The position numbers were made by a program, and so were the translations under genes. Source: Guyparkeria hydrothermalis (lineage in GTDB: Bacteria; Pseudomonadota; Gammaproteobacteria; Halothiobacillales; Halothiobacillaceae). From it: a DNA stretch of 64,000 nt. Location: the NCBI RefSeq assembly GCF_023555375.1, contig NZ_JAJSEE010000001.1:523973-587972 (forward strand). The letters run 5' to 3'. Within the stretch, counting starts at the first letter, position 1; each line of letters opens with the position of its first letter. The notes below the pieces were generated by a model. The model did no database searches. It saw only the letters and a list, made by a program, of their open reading frames with translations, and was not told the origin of the DNA. Below are positions 46,616 to 56,089 of this stretch, in pieces.

Positions 46616-48349
46616 TCAGGCAAACAGGTCGAGGACCAGACGCCCGGCGCCTCGATCATCGCTGCCATCCGCCCCGTCAGCACCGACGGCGGCCAGTTCG
46701 GCCGCATCCGCATCACCGGACTGGCCGGCGCCCCCGCCGGCCTCACCCGTGTTGGACTCGCCACCCTCGTCGGCATCGGCCAATTGCTGGCCGAAGTCGC
46801 TTTCCTGACCAAGATCGACCTCGACCTCGCTATTGGCAAGGCCGGCCTCCTGCAACCATTCCTTGAGGCGAGGCAACTGCTGTTCGAGCAGGCCCTGCGC
46901 GGTGGCGTTGGTGGCCGTCAGTGCGATGCGGGTCTCGTCTCCCTGGGTCTCGATCGCGATCTTCAGCGGCCCGAGATCGGCAGGCCGCAGTTCGATACTC
47001 GCCTTGGAGACCCCCTTGCCGACCATCCACTGGATCTGCTGGCCCAACTGCGCCGGCATCTGGGGGTTGGGGGTCCCGGCCGCCGCCTGCCCGGTGAAGA
47101 TGCCCGAGCCCGGCGCGGCGCTGGACGTCATCGACGCGGGGCTGCCAGCCAGACCGGTGGTGGCATTCGGGTTTCCACTCAAGGCGGACTCCGACTCACC
47201 ACGCGGGGCACCCTGCCCCTGCAACCCGTTGAGTGCCGACCAGCGAGTCAGCGGGGCGCGCTCGCGTGCCACGGTACTCGCCTCGCTGCCGGTCAGGCCC
47301 AGCGCGGCACTGACCGGCCCGCCGGTCCAATCCGCATTCCGGGCCGACTCGGCGCCGGCGTTACCACCCAGCCGCACGGACTCGTTCGACCCGGCCGCAC
47401 GACGCCCCGTTTCGGCAAAGCGCCAATTCCCGTCCCAGCCGGCTTGCCCATCGCCACGAGACGCCGCCATGCCGCGGGCCGCCAGGACCTCGCCACCGGC
47501 AGCCGCCTGGGCCCGCTGCAATGCCTGCTCCAGTGCCTGCATCTGCCCCAGGAGGCCGGCAGGCATCGCGGAGGCATCGCCGGCGCGGCCGCCCTGGAGC
47601 TCGGCCCGGGCATCGACCAGACCGTCACGCAGGCTCGCCAGGCGATCCATCAGGCCCTCCAGCGCAGCGGGCGCTTGCGCCTGGTCCGTGTCGAATGACT
47701 GCCTGAGGCTTGCCAGCGCCTCGGTCAGCGCCTCCACCTGGGCACCGAGTTCGGCCATCGTTGACGACGTCCCGGCCGTCGATTCGAGCAACGCATCACC
47801 CTCGCCACCAGCTTGGCCACCATCTGGGACTCCTGGCTGGCGGGCGCCTTCCGCCCCCGGCCAGCCCCCGACAAACGATCGGCCACCGGCCGGGTCCTCG
47901 CCGGCACCCGGCATCCGACCCGCTCCCGGCCCGCCCTCAAGGCGGGCGATACGTTCCTCAAGCTCACCGACCAGATCGTCCAGCGCCGAGCGCAACGAGT
48001 CGATCCCGGCCGGCTCGGCATCCGCCCCGGCCTGGCCAGCGGACGCCCCCTTCCCTGCCGCGCCGCCCAGCGCCTCGCGCAGCTTGGCCAGCTGATCGGC
48101 CAATCCCTCCAACGCCTCGGCAAACGCCTTGCCGCCCGAGGCGCCCGGGCCGCCCTTCGTCGCGGCTCCCGCCCCCTCGATCGGACCATCGGCCTTGAAA
48201 CGACCCTGCGCCGAGGCCATCAGGCGGGCGAATTCCTCGCGCGACCCGCCACCAAGACCCGCGGCCAGCCGGCCGGCCTTGCCCTCGCCCGTACCGAGCA
48301 GGCGGCCCAGCCCCTCGATGCCTGTCTTGCCTTCGCCGATCTGACTCAT
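46616..48349 (-). CDS. fliK: Flagellar hook-length control protein FliK
   Basis: FliK is the secreted molecular ruler that stops hook growth and switches export specificity by contacting FlhB. The 577-residue product has a long, Gly/Ala-rich, low-complexity N-terminal ruler and a folded Flg_hook domain near residues 430-507, with KASIELRPADLGPLKIAIET, the signature of the family. A Gly/Asp-rich acidic tail of about 70 residues follows. It overlaps fliJ by 4 nt. A second FliK-like gene lies at 56090. Confidence 0.92.
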   Translation of the reverse strand: MSQIGEGKTGIEGLGRLLGTGEGKAGRLAAGLGGGSREEFARLMASAQGRFKADGPIEGAGAATKGGPGASGGKAFAEALEGLADQLAKLREALGGAAGKGASAGQAGADAEPAGIDSLRSALDDLVGELEERIARLEGGPGAGRMPGAGEDPAGGRSFVGGWPGAEGARQPGVPDGGQAGGEGDALLESTAGTSSTMAELGAQVEALTEALASLRQSFDTDQAQAPAALEGLMDRLASLRDGLVDARAELQGGRAGDASAMPAGLLGQMQALEQALQRAQAAAGGEVLAARGMAASRGDGQAGWDGNWRFAETGRRAAGSNESVRLGGNAGAESARNADWTGGPVSAALGLTGSEASTVARERAPLTRWSALNGLQGQGAPRGESESALSGNPNATTGLAGSPASMTSSAAPGSGIFTGQAAAGTPNPQMPAQLGQQIQWMVGKGVSKASIELRPADLGPLKIAIETQGDETRIALTATNATAQGLLEQQLPRLKEWLQEAGLANSEVEVDLGQESDFGQQLADADEGGESNTGEAGGGAGQSGDADAAELAAVGADGADGSDDRGAGRLVLDLFA

Positions 48350-48813
48350 TGCATTCCCCCTGTTCCGCCCCCGCGCGCGGCCTTGGCCGCGCCATGCTGA
48401 TCCATTACCTGCTGCTCGGCCCGATCGGCACGGCGCCGGATCGAATCACGATAGCGCTGGCTCAGACGGTCGACCGACTCGTTGCGCGCATGCGCCTCGC
48501 GGGCATCATTGGACCGCTGGCTCAGTTGTTCTTCCAGGTCGCGGACCACCTTGCGCTGATGCTCGATGGTTTCCTCGATCCGGGCCATGAACTGCCGGTA
48601 GTTCTGCAGCGCGAAGGCGCGATTACGCCCCTCGGCGGCAAACCCCAGGTTGTTGGTGTATTCAGTGAAGTAGCCCTCGAGGTCGGCCAGCCGCTGGCGC
48701 TGGGCGTCAAGCTCCCGCTGCACCTCACGACGGCGACGGCTGGCGAGATCGGCCTGGTGGCCCATCACCCGCCCGGCATTGCCGAGGGATTTCAGACGTT
48801 GCGTGTCACTCAT
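48346..48813 (-). CDS. fliJ: Flagellar export protein FliJ
   Basis: FliJ is the coiled-coil stalk of the flagellar export ATPase ring, similar to the gamma subunit of F1. The 155-residue product is almost wholly a charged antiparallel coiled coil with the usual aromatic hinge (YFTEYTNNLGF) between its helices. Its position between fliI and fliK supports the call. Confidence 0.88.
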   Translation of the reverse strand: MSDTQRLKSLGNAGRVMGHQADLASRRRREVQRELDAQRQRLADLEGYFTEYTNNLGFAAEGRNRAFALQNYRQFMARIEETIEHQRKVVRDLEEQLSQRSNDAREAHARNESVDRLSQRYRDSIRRRADRAEQQVMDQHGAAKAARGGGTGGMQ

Positions 48814-48827
48814 GCTCGCTCACCCCG

Positions 48828-50192
48828 TCAATCCGAATGCAGCAGGTCGACCAGTGCGTCGATGCTCGAAGGCATGTCGGCCGGCTCGTTCATCGACTGC
48901 GACAGGAAGGCCTCGAGGTCGGGCTGGATGTCGATCACCCGGTCGAGGCGCGCGTCCTGGCCACGGCGATAGGCCCCCACGGCGATCAGGTCGCGGTTCT
49001 CGCGATAGGTCGCCGCCAACTCCTTGAATCGCCGCATCAAGGATAGATGATCCGGGTCGACCAGCTTGGGCATCAGCCGGGAGATCGAGGCCTCGACGTC
49101 GATCGCCGGGAATCGACCGCGCTCGGCGATCTCGCGCGAGAGCACGATGTGCCCATCGAGGATCGCCCGCGCGGCATCGGCCACCGGGTCGTTCAGGTCG
49201 TCACCCTCGACGAGCACGGTGTAAAAGGCGGTGAGACTGCCCTGGCGGTTCTCGCTGTTGCCGGCACGCTCGACCAGCTTGGGCAGGTGCGCGAACACCG
49301 AGGGCGGATAGCCCTTGGTCGCCGGCGGCTCGCCGATCGCGAGACCGATCTCCCGCTGGGCCTGCGCGTAGCGGGTCAGCGAATCCATCAAGAGCAACAC
49401 GTCGAAACCCTGGTCGCGGAAATGCTCGGCGATCGAGCTGGCCAGGTTCGCGCCGTGCAAACGCATCAAGGCCGAGCTGTCGGCGGGCGCGGCCACCACG
49501 ACCGCGCGCTCGCGCGCCTCGTCGTCGAGGATCTCGCTGACGAACTCGGCGACCTCGCGGCCCCGCTCGCCCACCAGACCGACCACGATGATCTGCGCTC
49601 GGGTGTAGCGGGTCATCATGCCGAGCAGCACACTCTTGCCCACACCGGAGCCCGCGAAGATACCCATGCGCTGGCCGCGGCCGACCGTCATCAGGGCATT
49701 GATCGCTCGCACGCCGACGTCCAGCGGCTCGGTGATCTCGCGGCGCTTCAAGGGGTTGATCGGCCGGCCATGCAGGTTGACCGAGGCATCCCCGGTCAAC
49801 CGCTCGCCGTCGTCGATCGGCCGGCCACGGGCGTCGAGCACCCGGCCGAGCAGTTGTTCGCCCATCGGCACGCGGCTGGCCGCGCCGAGGTTCTTGACCC
49901 GGCAGCCCGGACCGACGCCCTGGGTGGTCTCCAGCGGCATCAGGTAGGTCGCCTCCTCGGCAAAGCCCACCACCTCGGCCTCGAAGCGCCGCCCCTGCGG
50001 GTCGGTCACCTCGCATTGATCGCCGATCAGCGCCGAGAGACCGCGGGCCTCCAGCGCCAGGCCCACCACGCGCACGATTCGCCCCTCGGAGGCCGCCGCC
50101 GGGGCATCCACCCGCGCGGTCGTCCCCATCAGGCGTCGCGCCCAGTTCAGCGAGACATCGGCACTGGGATCGCGCAGTCCGGGATCAGTCAT
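48828..50192 (-). CDS. fliI: Flagellum-specific ATP synthase FliI
   Basis: FliI is the hexameric ATPase of the flagellar export gate. The 454-residue product has the P-loop GIFAGSGVGKSVLLGMM, VVGLVGERGREVAEF, the Walker B region DVLLLMDSLTRYAQAQREI and PSVFAHLPKLVERAG, all diagnostic. The start chosen is the ATG at 50192, overlapping the fliH stop by 8 nt; an in-frame extension to 50270 lies wholly within fliH. Confidence 0.96.
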   Translation of the reverse strand: MTDPGLRDPSADVSLNWARRLMGTTARVDAPAAASEGRIVRVVGLALEARGLSALIGDQCEVTDPQGRRFEAEVVGFAEEATYLMPLETTQGVGPGCRVKNLGAASRVPMGEQLLGRVLDARGRPIDDGERLTGDASVNLHGRPINPLKRREITEPLDVGVRAINALMTVGRGQRMGIFAGSGVGKSVLLGMMTRYTRAQIIVVGLVGERGREVAEFVSEILDDEARERAVVVAAPADSSALMRLHGANLASSIAEHFRDQGFDVLLLMDSLTRYAQAQREIGLAIGEPPATKGYPPSVFAHLPKLVERAGNSENRQGSLTAFYTVLVEGDDLNDPVADAARAILDGHIVLSREIAERGRFPAIDVEASISRLMPKLVDPDHLSLMRRFKELAATYRENRDLIAVGAYRRGQDARLDRVIDIQPDLEAFLSQSMNEPADMPSSIDALVDLLHSD

Positions 50193-51042
50193 CGTCGCGC
50201 TCCTCCGATCGCGGGGCATCGCTCGCGGGTGCCGAGTCGTGATCGGTACCCGGATCGGCATCCGGCCCATCCGACGAGGTCTCGTTGGGTTGTGCCGGGG
50301 CCTCGGCCGGTTCGTCGGATTGAGCCGACCCCGATGGGGTGGCGGCCGTTTCCGGGACGGGCTGGTCCGGGCCGGGGTAGACCCGACCGATCAGGTGATC
50401 GAGCGTGGCCGCCCAGCGATTGGCCAGGCTGGCATCCACCCGGGCATCGCCCGACTCGACGATCACCCCGCCGGCACTGACGGTGGCATCGGCGCGCAGA
50501 TCGAGGCGCTCGAAACGCGCATCGTCGATCAGCTCGCGCAGGGACGCCTCGTCGGCGGGTGCGCAGCGCAGGGTCACCGAGCGGACCGATACCGGCAGGG
50601 CCGCCAGGGCCTCGCGGGCGATCGACGGCAGGCCACTGTTGTCGGCCTGGACCTCGCGGGCCACCATCACCCGGGCGATCTGGGTCGCCAGGGCCGTGAG
50701 CTGTTCGGTGACCTCGTCGTCGAGCAAGGCCAGCGGCCGCTCCAGGTGCGAGAGCCAGCCGCGCAGGCGGTTCTCGATTGCCTGGATCTCTTCACGCGCG
50801 GCGGCCAGGCCCTCCTGGTAGCCGGCATCGCGTCCCTTCTTCAGACCCGTCTCGTAACCGCGTTTCTCCGCCTCGGCTCGCGCCTCGGCCAGTTCCTCGG
50901 CGGTGGCCGGATCGACCTGGTCGCCCGCCTCCTCGACCGGCTCGGCGCTGAAATCCGGCAGCTCCCAGGCATCCACCAGCTCCTGCCAGTCGGTGGCCTC
51001 GAGCGGGCGGGTCAGGGTCGGGGCGTCGTCAGATGAACTCAT
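50185..51042 (-). CDS. fliH: Flagellar assembly protein FliH
   Basis: FliH is the peripheral stalk and negative regulator of FliI. The 285-residue product has an acidic N-terminus, then a central glycine-rich repeat region (EKRGYETGLKKGRDAGYQEG with G-x-x-x-G spacing, about 75-95) and a C-terminal domain like the F1 delta subunit (LRCAPADEASLRELI, VSAGGVIVESGD). An extra disordered, acidic Pro/Ser/Asp tail of about 55 residues extends past the domain. It overlaps fliG by 14 nt. Confidence 0.92.
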   Translation of the reverse strand: MSSSDDAPTLTRPLEATDWQELVDAWELPDFSAEPVEEAGDQVDPATAEELAEARAEAEKRGYETGLKKGRDAGYQEGLAAAREEIQAIENRLRGWLSHLERPLALLDDEVTEQLTALATQIARVMVAREVQADNSGLPSIAREALAALPVSVRSVTLRCAPADEASLRELIDDARFERLDLRADATVSAGGVIVESGDARVDASLANRWAATLDHLIGRVYPGPDQPVPETAATPSGSAQSDEPAEAPAQPNETSSDGPDADPGTDHDSAPASDAPRSEERDDD

Positions 51043-52069
51043 CGCCACCTCCGCCACCCAGGGCGATCTTGCCCTCGTCGGACAACTGACGGGCAACCTG
51101 CAGGATTTCCTTCTGCGCGGCCTCCACGTCGGCCAGACGTGTCGGACCCAGGGTCTCGAGATCGTCGCGCATCATCTCGGCGGCGCGACGGGACATGTTG
51201 TGGAAGATCTTCTCCTTGAGCTCGGAGTCGGCCCCCTTCATCGCCAGCAGCAGCTTGTCGGCCGGCACCTCGCGCAGCAGGATCTGCAGGCTGCGGTCCT
51301 CGACGTCGACCAGGTTGGCGAAGACGAACATCAGGTCCTCGATCTGGGTACCCAGGTCCTCGTCGGTCTCCTTGACCCGGCCCATCAGCTCCTCTTCGAC
51401 GTTGGATTCGAGGAAGTTCATGATGCCGGCGGCGATCTTCACGCCGCCGACCTTGGAGGACTTGCCACCCTGGGTGCCGGACGCCTGACGCTCCATGATG
51501 TCGTCGAGCTCTTCGAGGGCCTGCGGCGAGACGCCTTCGAGGTGCGCGATCCGCAGCACGATGTCGGTGCGGGTGTTCTCCGGCAGCATCTGCAGGATCT
51601 CCGCGGCCTGGTCGCTTTCCAGGTGCGAGAGCACGATGGCGATGATCTGCGGGTGCTCGTAGCGGATGATCTCGGCGATCGAGCGCGCGTCCATCCACTT
51701 GAGGAACTCGAGGTTGCGGCGGTTGCCCTGCGAGGAGATCCGCTCGAGCAGGCCGGCGGCCTTGTCCTCGCCCAGCGCCCGGGTGAGCACGTTGCGGATG
51801 TAGTCGTTCGAGCCCAGCGCGAGACCGGTCTGGTTCTCGAGATCGTCGGAGAATTCGTCCAGGGCGGCCTGGATCTGCGGGCGGGTGACGTTCTTGAGAA
51901 CGGCCATCGCCTGGCCGATCTTCTGCACCTCACGCGGGTCGAGGTGACCGAAAACGTGCGCCGCGGATTCCTCGCCCAGCGCCATCATCAGGATGGCCGC
52001 CTTTTCCGGGCCTTTCAGGCCGGAGAGCGGGCTTTCCTGCGGGAGGTTGGTGTCGGGTGCCTGGGCCAT
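51029..52069 (-). CDS. fliG: Flagellar motor switch protein FliG
   Basis: FliG is the rotor ring protein that interacts with the stator. The 346-residue product has the N-terminal FliF-binding domain, the middle domain with the EHPQIIAIVLSHL motif, and the C-terminal torque helix region DDLETLGPTRLADVEAAQ with conserved charged residues. The ATG at 52069 follows the fliF stop by 5 nt. Confidence 0.97.
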   Translation of the reverse strand: MAQAPDTNLPQESPLSGLKGPEKAAILMMALGEESAAHVFGHLDPREVQKIGQAMAVLKNVTRPQIQAALDEFSDDLENQTGLALGSNDYIRNVLTRALGEDKAAGLLERISSQGNRRNLEFLKWMDARSIAEIIRYEHPQIIAIVLSHLESDQAAEILQMLPENTRTDIVLRIAHLEGVSPQALEELDDIMERQASGTQGGKSSKVGGVKIAAGIMNFLESNVEEELMGRVKETDEDLGTQIEDLMFVFANLVDVEDRSLQILLREVPADKLLLAMKGADSELKEKIFHNMSRRAAEMMRDDLETLGPTRLADVEAAQKEILQVARQLSDEGKIALGGGGGDEFI

Positions 52070-52074
52070 GGAAA

Positions 52075-53859
52075 TCAGTTCTCCTCGTGGGTCCACTGCT
52101 TGATCACGGCAGCGACCGCCTTGGGATCGTGGTTGACGCTCTTGCGCAGCTGGCGCAGCTTGTCGGTGTAGCTGGCGTTGCCGATCAGCTCGGGCACGTT
52201 GGAGAGATCATCCTCGTCGTAGTCCTCGCCCTCGGGCTGCGCGCGGCGCTCGTCCGGATACTGCGTCGGCATAGTGTACTGCGGCCCCTGATGTCCGGAC
52301 TGGTCGGTGAGCTCGGTCGAGGTAGCCACCCGTTCGCGACGGCTCTCAGCCAGCATCTTCAACAGCGGTCGGGCAACCAGCAGGAAGACCAGCAGCATGG
52401 CCAGACCGATGCCGGCGTTCTTCAGGGTCGCCCAGAACCAGCCCTGTTCCCAGACCGGCGTGGTCACCGGCTCGATGTCCTGGTCGACGAACGGGAAGGT
52501 GCTCAGCGTGACCTGGTCGCCACGCGCCTCGTCGATACCCACCGACTGGGCCACCAGCGCGCGCATCTTCTCCAGGCGCTCGGTGCGGGCCTGGGCGGCC
52601 GCCTCCGCGGCGGCCTCGTCCTCGGCATCGGCCGGCGCCTCGCCGCTGGTTGCGTTCTCGTCGAGCAGGACCGCGACACTGAGCTTTTCAATCTGGCCGC
52701 TGGCGAACTGGGTGTGCTCGATGTTGCGATCGACGTTGTAGTTGCGCGTCTCGTTACGGTCGCTGTCGATCGGCGTCTGCACCAGGGTCTGGAATTCCTC
52801 GACGGTCAGATCCTGCGGCGGCACCAGGCCACCCTCGCCACCGTCCGGGTTGACCTCGCCGCCACCCGGCGGCTGGTTGGCGATCGCCCCCGGCATGCCG
52901 ACCACGCCATCGCCTCCCCCCAGCGAGCGGACGGTCTCGTTGACCTGCTCGCTCAGGAGCACGCCCTCGCCCGGCCCGTAGGTCTGGCTGGTGCCCTCGC
53001 GACGGGAGAAGTCGATCTCGGCGGAGACCTGCGCGCGAACGCGATCCGAGCCCACGATCGGGGCGAGCAACGACTCGATCCGCCGCGCGTAGGCCTGTTC
53101 AAGATTCTGACGGTACTGGAACTGGCGGCTGGTCAGACCCATGCCGGCGGCATCGTCGCCGGTATTGGTCAGCAGGTTGCCGCCCTGGTCGACCACGCTG
53201 ACGTTCTCGGGCGAGAGGTCGTTAATGCTGGACGCCACCAGGTGAACGATGCCGTTGACCTGGCCTCGGCTGAGCGTGCTGCCGCCCTTGATGTCGACCA
53301 CGACCGAGGCGGTGGGCGTCTTGCGGTCGCGCACGAACACCGACTTCTCCGGCTGGGCGATGTGCACCCGCGCGGCGCGGATCGCACCGATCGTCTGGAT
53401 CGAACGGGCCAGCTCGGTCTCGATCGCGCGGCGGTAGCGCGCCTGCTCGATGAACTGACTGGTGCCGAGCGACTGGTCCTGGTTGAGCATCTCCAGCCCG
53501 ACGCCATCACCGCCCGGCAACCCCTGCTGGGCCATCAGCATGCGGATCTCCGGCAGGCGATCGGCGCCCACCATTACCGTGCCGTCGGCGGCCAGCTCAT
53601 AGGGCTCGCCCGCGGTCTTGAGTGCCTCGACCACCTCGGCGGAGGACTGCGCGTCCAGCGACTGATACAGCGGCACCATCGACTTGCCGCTGCCCCAGAG
53701 GAAGAAGCCGACCATGAAGGAGATCACCGCCGCCAACGCGATCAGCAGCAGCAACTGTCGGAAACTTGACGACTGCGTGAACGCATCCATCTGCCGGATC
53801 CAGCGCGGGCTCTCGCCGCTGCCGGTCGGGGTGGTGGTGATAGCAGAACCTTGGGCCAT
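52075..53859 (-). CDS. fliF: Flagellar MS-ring protein FliF
   Basis: FliF builds the MS ring in the inner membrane. The 594-residue product has an N-terminal membrane helix (about 36-55), the YscJ/FliF ring-building domain (about 60-230, with PEKSVFVRDRKTPTASVVV), the collar domain, a second helix (about 463-483) and a C-terminal FliG-binding tail (AAVIKQWTHEEN). It follows fliE by 50 nt. Confidence 0.97.
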   Translation of the reverse strand: MAQGSAITTTPTGSGESPRWIRQMDAFTQSSSFRQLLLLIALAAVISFMVGFFLWGSGKSMVPLYQSLDAQSSAEVVEALKTAGEPYELAADGTVMVGADRLPEIRMLMAQQGLPGGDGVGLEMLNQDQSLGTSQFIEQARYRRAIETELARSIQTIGAIRAARVHIAQPEKSVFVRDRKTPTASVVVDIKGGSTLSRGQVNGIVHLVASSINDLSPENVSVVDQGGNLLTNTGDDAAGMGLTSRQFQYRQNLEQAYARRIESLLAPIVGSDRVRAQVSAEIDFSRREGTSQTYGPGEGVLLSEQVNETVRSLGGGDGVVGMPGAIANQPPGGGEVNPDGGEGGLVPPQDLTVEEFQTLVQTPIDSDRNETRNYNVDRNIEHTQFASGQIEKLSVAVLLDENATSGEAPADAEDEAAAEAAAQARTERLEKMRALVAQSVGIDEARGDQVTLSTFPFVDQDIEPVTTPVWEQGWFWATLKNAGIGLAMLLVFLLVARPLLKMLAESRRERVATSTELTDQSGHQGPQYTMPTQYPDERRAQPEGEDYDEDDLSNVPELIGNASYTDKLRQLRKSVNHDPKAVAAVIKQWTHEEN

Positions 53860-53909
53860 GACGTTATGTCCGAATCAGGAGAATACGGGTGACGGGATAG
53901 AACGAGGCA

Positions 53910-54263
53910 TCAGAGCGGCATGTTCATGACCTTCTCGTAGGCCTGAACCAGTCGATTGCGCACCTGCAGGGTCGCCTCGAAGGCCACGGAAGATCGTTGC
54001 GAGGCGAGCATGACCTCGGTGAGCGTCACCTGGTCGTCACCCGCCTGCAGCCGGTTTTTGAGATCGCCCGTGGTCTGCTGCAGCTCGTTGACCTGCCCGA
54101 CCGCCTGGGTCAGGGCATCGGCGAAATTGCTGCGTTCGACCTCATTGACGCCCTGCGCCGCCGGATTGACGGCCTCCGGGCCGGCCGGGCGCTGGGTGGC
54201 CTGAGTACGCAGCTGCTGCATCTGGGAAAGGATCTGGTCGACGGACATGTCGTTGCCGCTCAT
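53910..54263 (-). CDS. fliE: Flagellar hook-basal body adaptor FliE
   Basis: FliE connects the MS ring to the proximal rod and is among the first rod proteins exported. The 117-residue product has the family C-terminal half (DDQVTLTEVMLASQRSSVAF and LVQAYEKVMNMPL). It is the first gene of fliEFGHIJK, behind a sigma-54 promoter. Confidence 0.93.
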   Translation of the reverse strand: MSGNDMSVDQILSQMQQLRTQATQRPAGPEAVNPAAQGVNEVERSNFADALTQAVGQVNELQQTTGDLKNRLQAGDDQVTLTEVMLASQRSSVAFEATLQVRNRLVQAYEKVMNMPL

Positions 54264-54274
54264 GGACCCACCTC

Positions 54275-54294
54275 GTTGACTGTCGCGGATTGAC
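54275..54294. promoter_or_regulatory. Paired RTTGAC repeats in the fliE leader (possible FleQ half-sites)
   Basis: On the plus strand GTTGAC (54275-54280) and ATTGAC (54289-54294) lie 14 nt apart, between the predicted transcription start and fliE. FleQ of Pseudomonas binds GTCAA/TTGAC-type sites and is reported to act from leader positions at fliE-type promoters, so these could be its contacts here. Confidence 0.45.
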
Positions 54295-54306
54295 TTGCGC
54301 AGTCAC

Positions 54307-54324
54307 TTGCACGAGGTGTGCCAA
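54307..54324 (-). promoter_or_regulatory. Sigma-54 promoter of the fliE operon
   Basis: On the minus strand TTGGCACACCTCGTGCAA contains the invariant GG (-24) and GC (-12) exactly 12 nt apart, matching the RpoN consensus TGGCAC-N5-TTGC at nearly all positions. The start of transcription would fall near 54297, 33 nt before fliE. Confidence 0.88.
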
Positions 54325-54352
54325 AAGGGCCAAGGGATCGACCGATCGCGGC

Positions 54353-55792
<1,440 letters not shown>

Positions 55793-55982
55793 GCTCTTCT
55801 CCTGGGTGCTCGGCGGTCGTGGGTGCCGCCGATTCTTGTCGTTTTTTGTTGGCTCTTCGTGCGTGTTCCGAGCAAACTGTCGCAATCCGCTCGTCGCGGC
55901 CTGCCTCAACCCTTGAGCGGGCAGCCACGACAATCACGGAGCGAAAAAGTTCCCGAGAAAACTAGCGTGACCCTGGTGGCAT

Positions 55983-55996
55983 GTCAAAACATTGTC
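55983..55996. promoter_or_regulatory. Candidate FleQ box between fleQ and the second fliK
   Basis: GTCAAAACATTGTC matches the FleQ-box pattern I recall from Pseudomonas (GTCAAT-NN-ATTGAC) at 10 of 12 fixed positions. It is about 190 nt upstream of fleQ and 95 nt upstream of the divergent fliK-like gene. The rest of the 297-nt gap shows no gene. Confidence 0.5.
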
Positions 55997-56030
55997 ACTC
56001 ACAGGGAAATTCCGTGAATCTCGCTGTGGC

Positions 56031-56059
56031 TTGTGAGCGACACCGGCGCGCCCTACCAT
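56031..56059 (+). promoter_or_regulatory. Candidate sigma-70 promoter for the fliK-like/flhX pair
   Basis: TTGTGA and TACCAT are spaced 17 nt apart on the plus strand, ending 30 nt before the ATG; each matches four of six consensus bases. Confidence 0.4.
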
Positions 56060-56089
56060 CGACGGTAACCGCCCCCGACCGGAGCCTGC

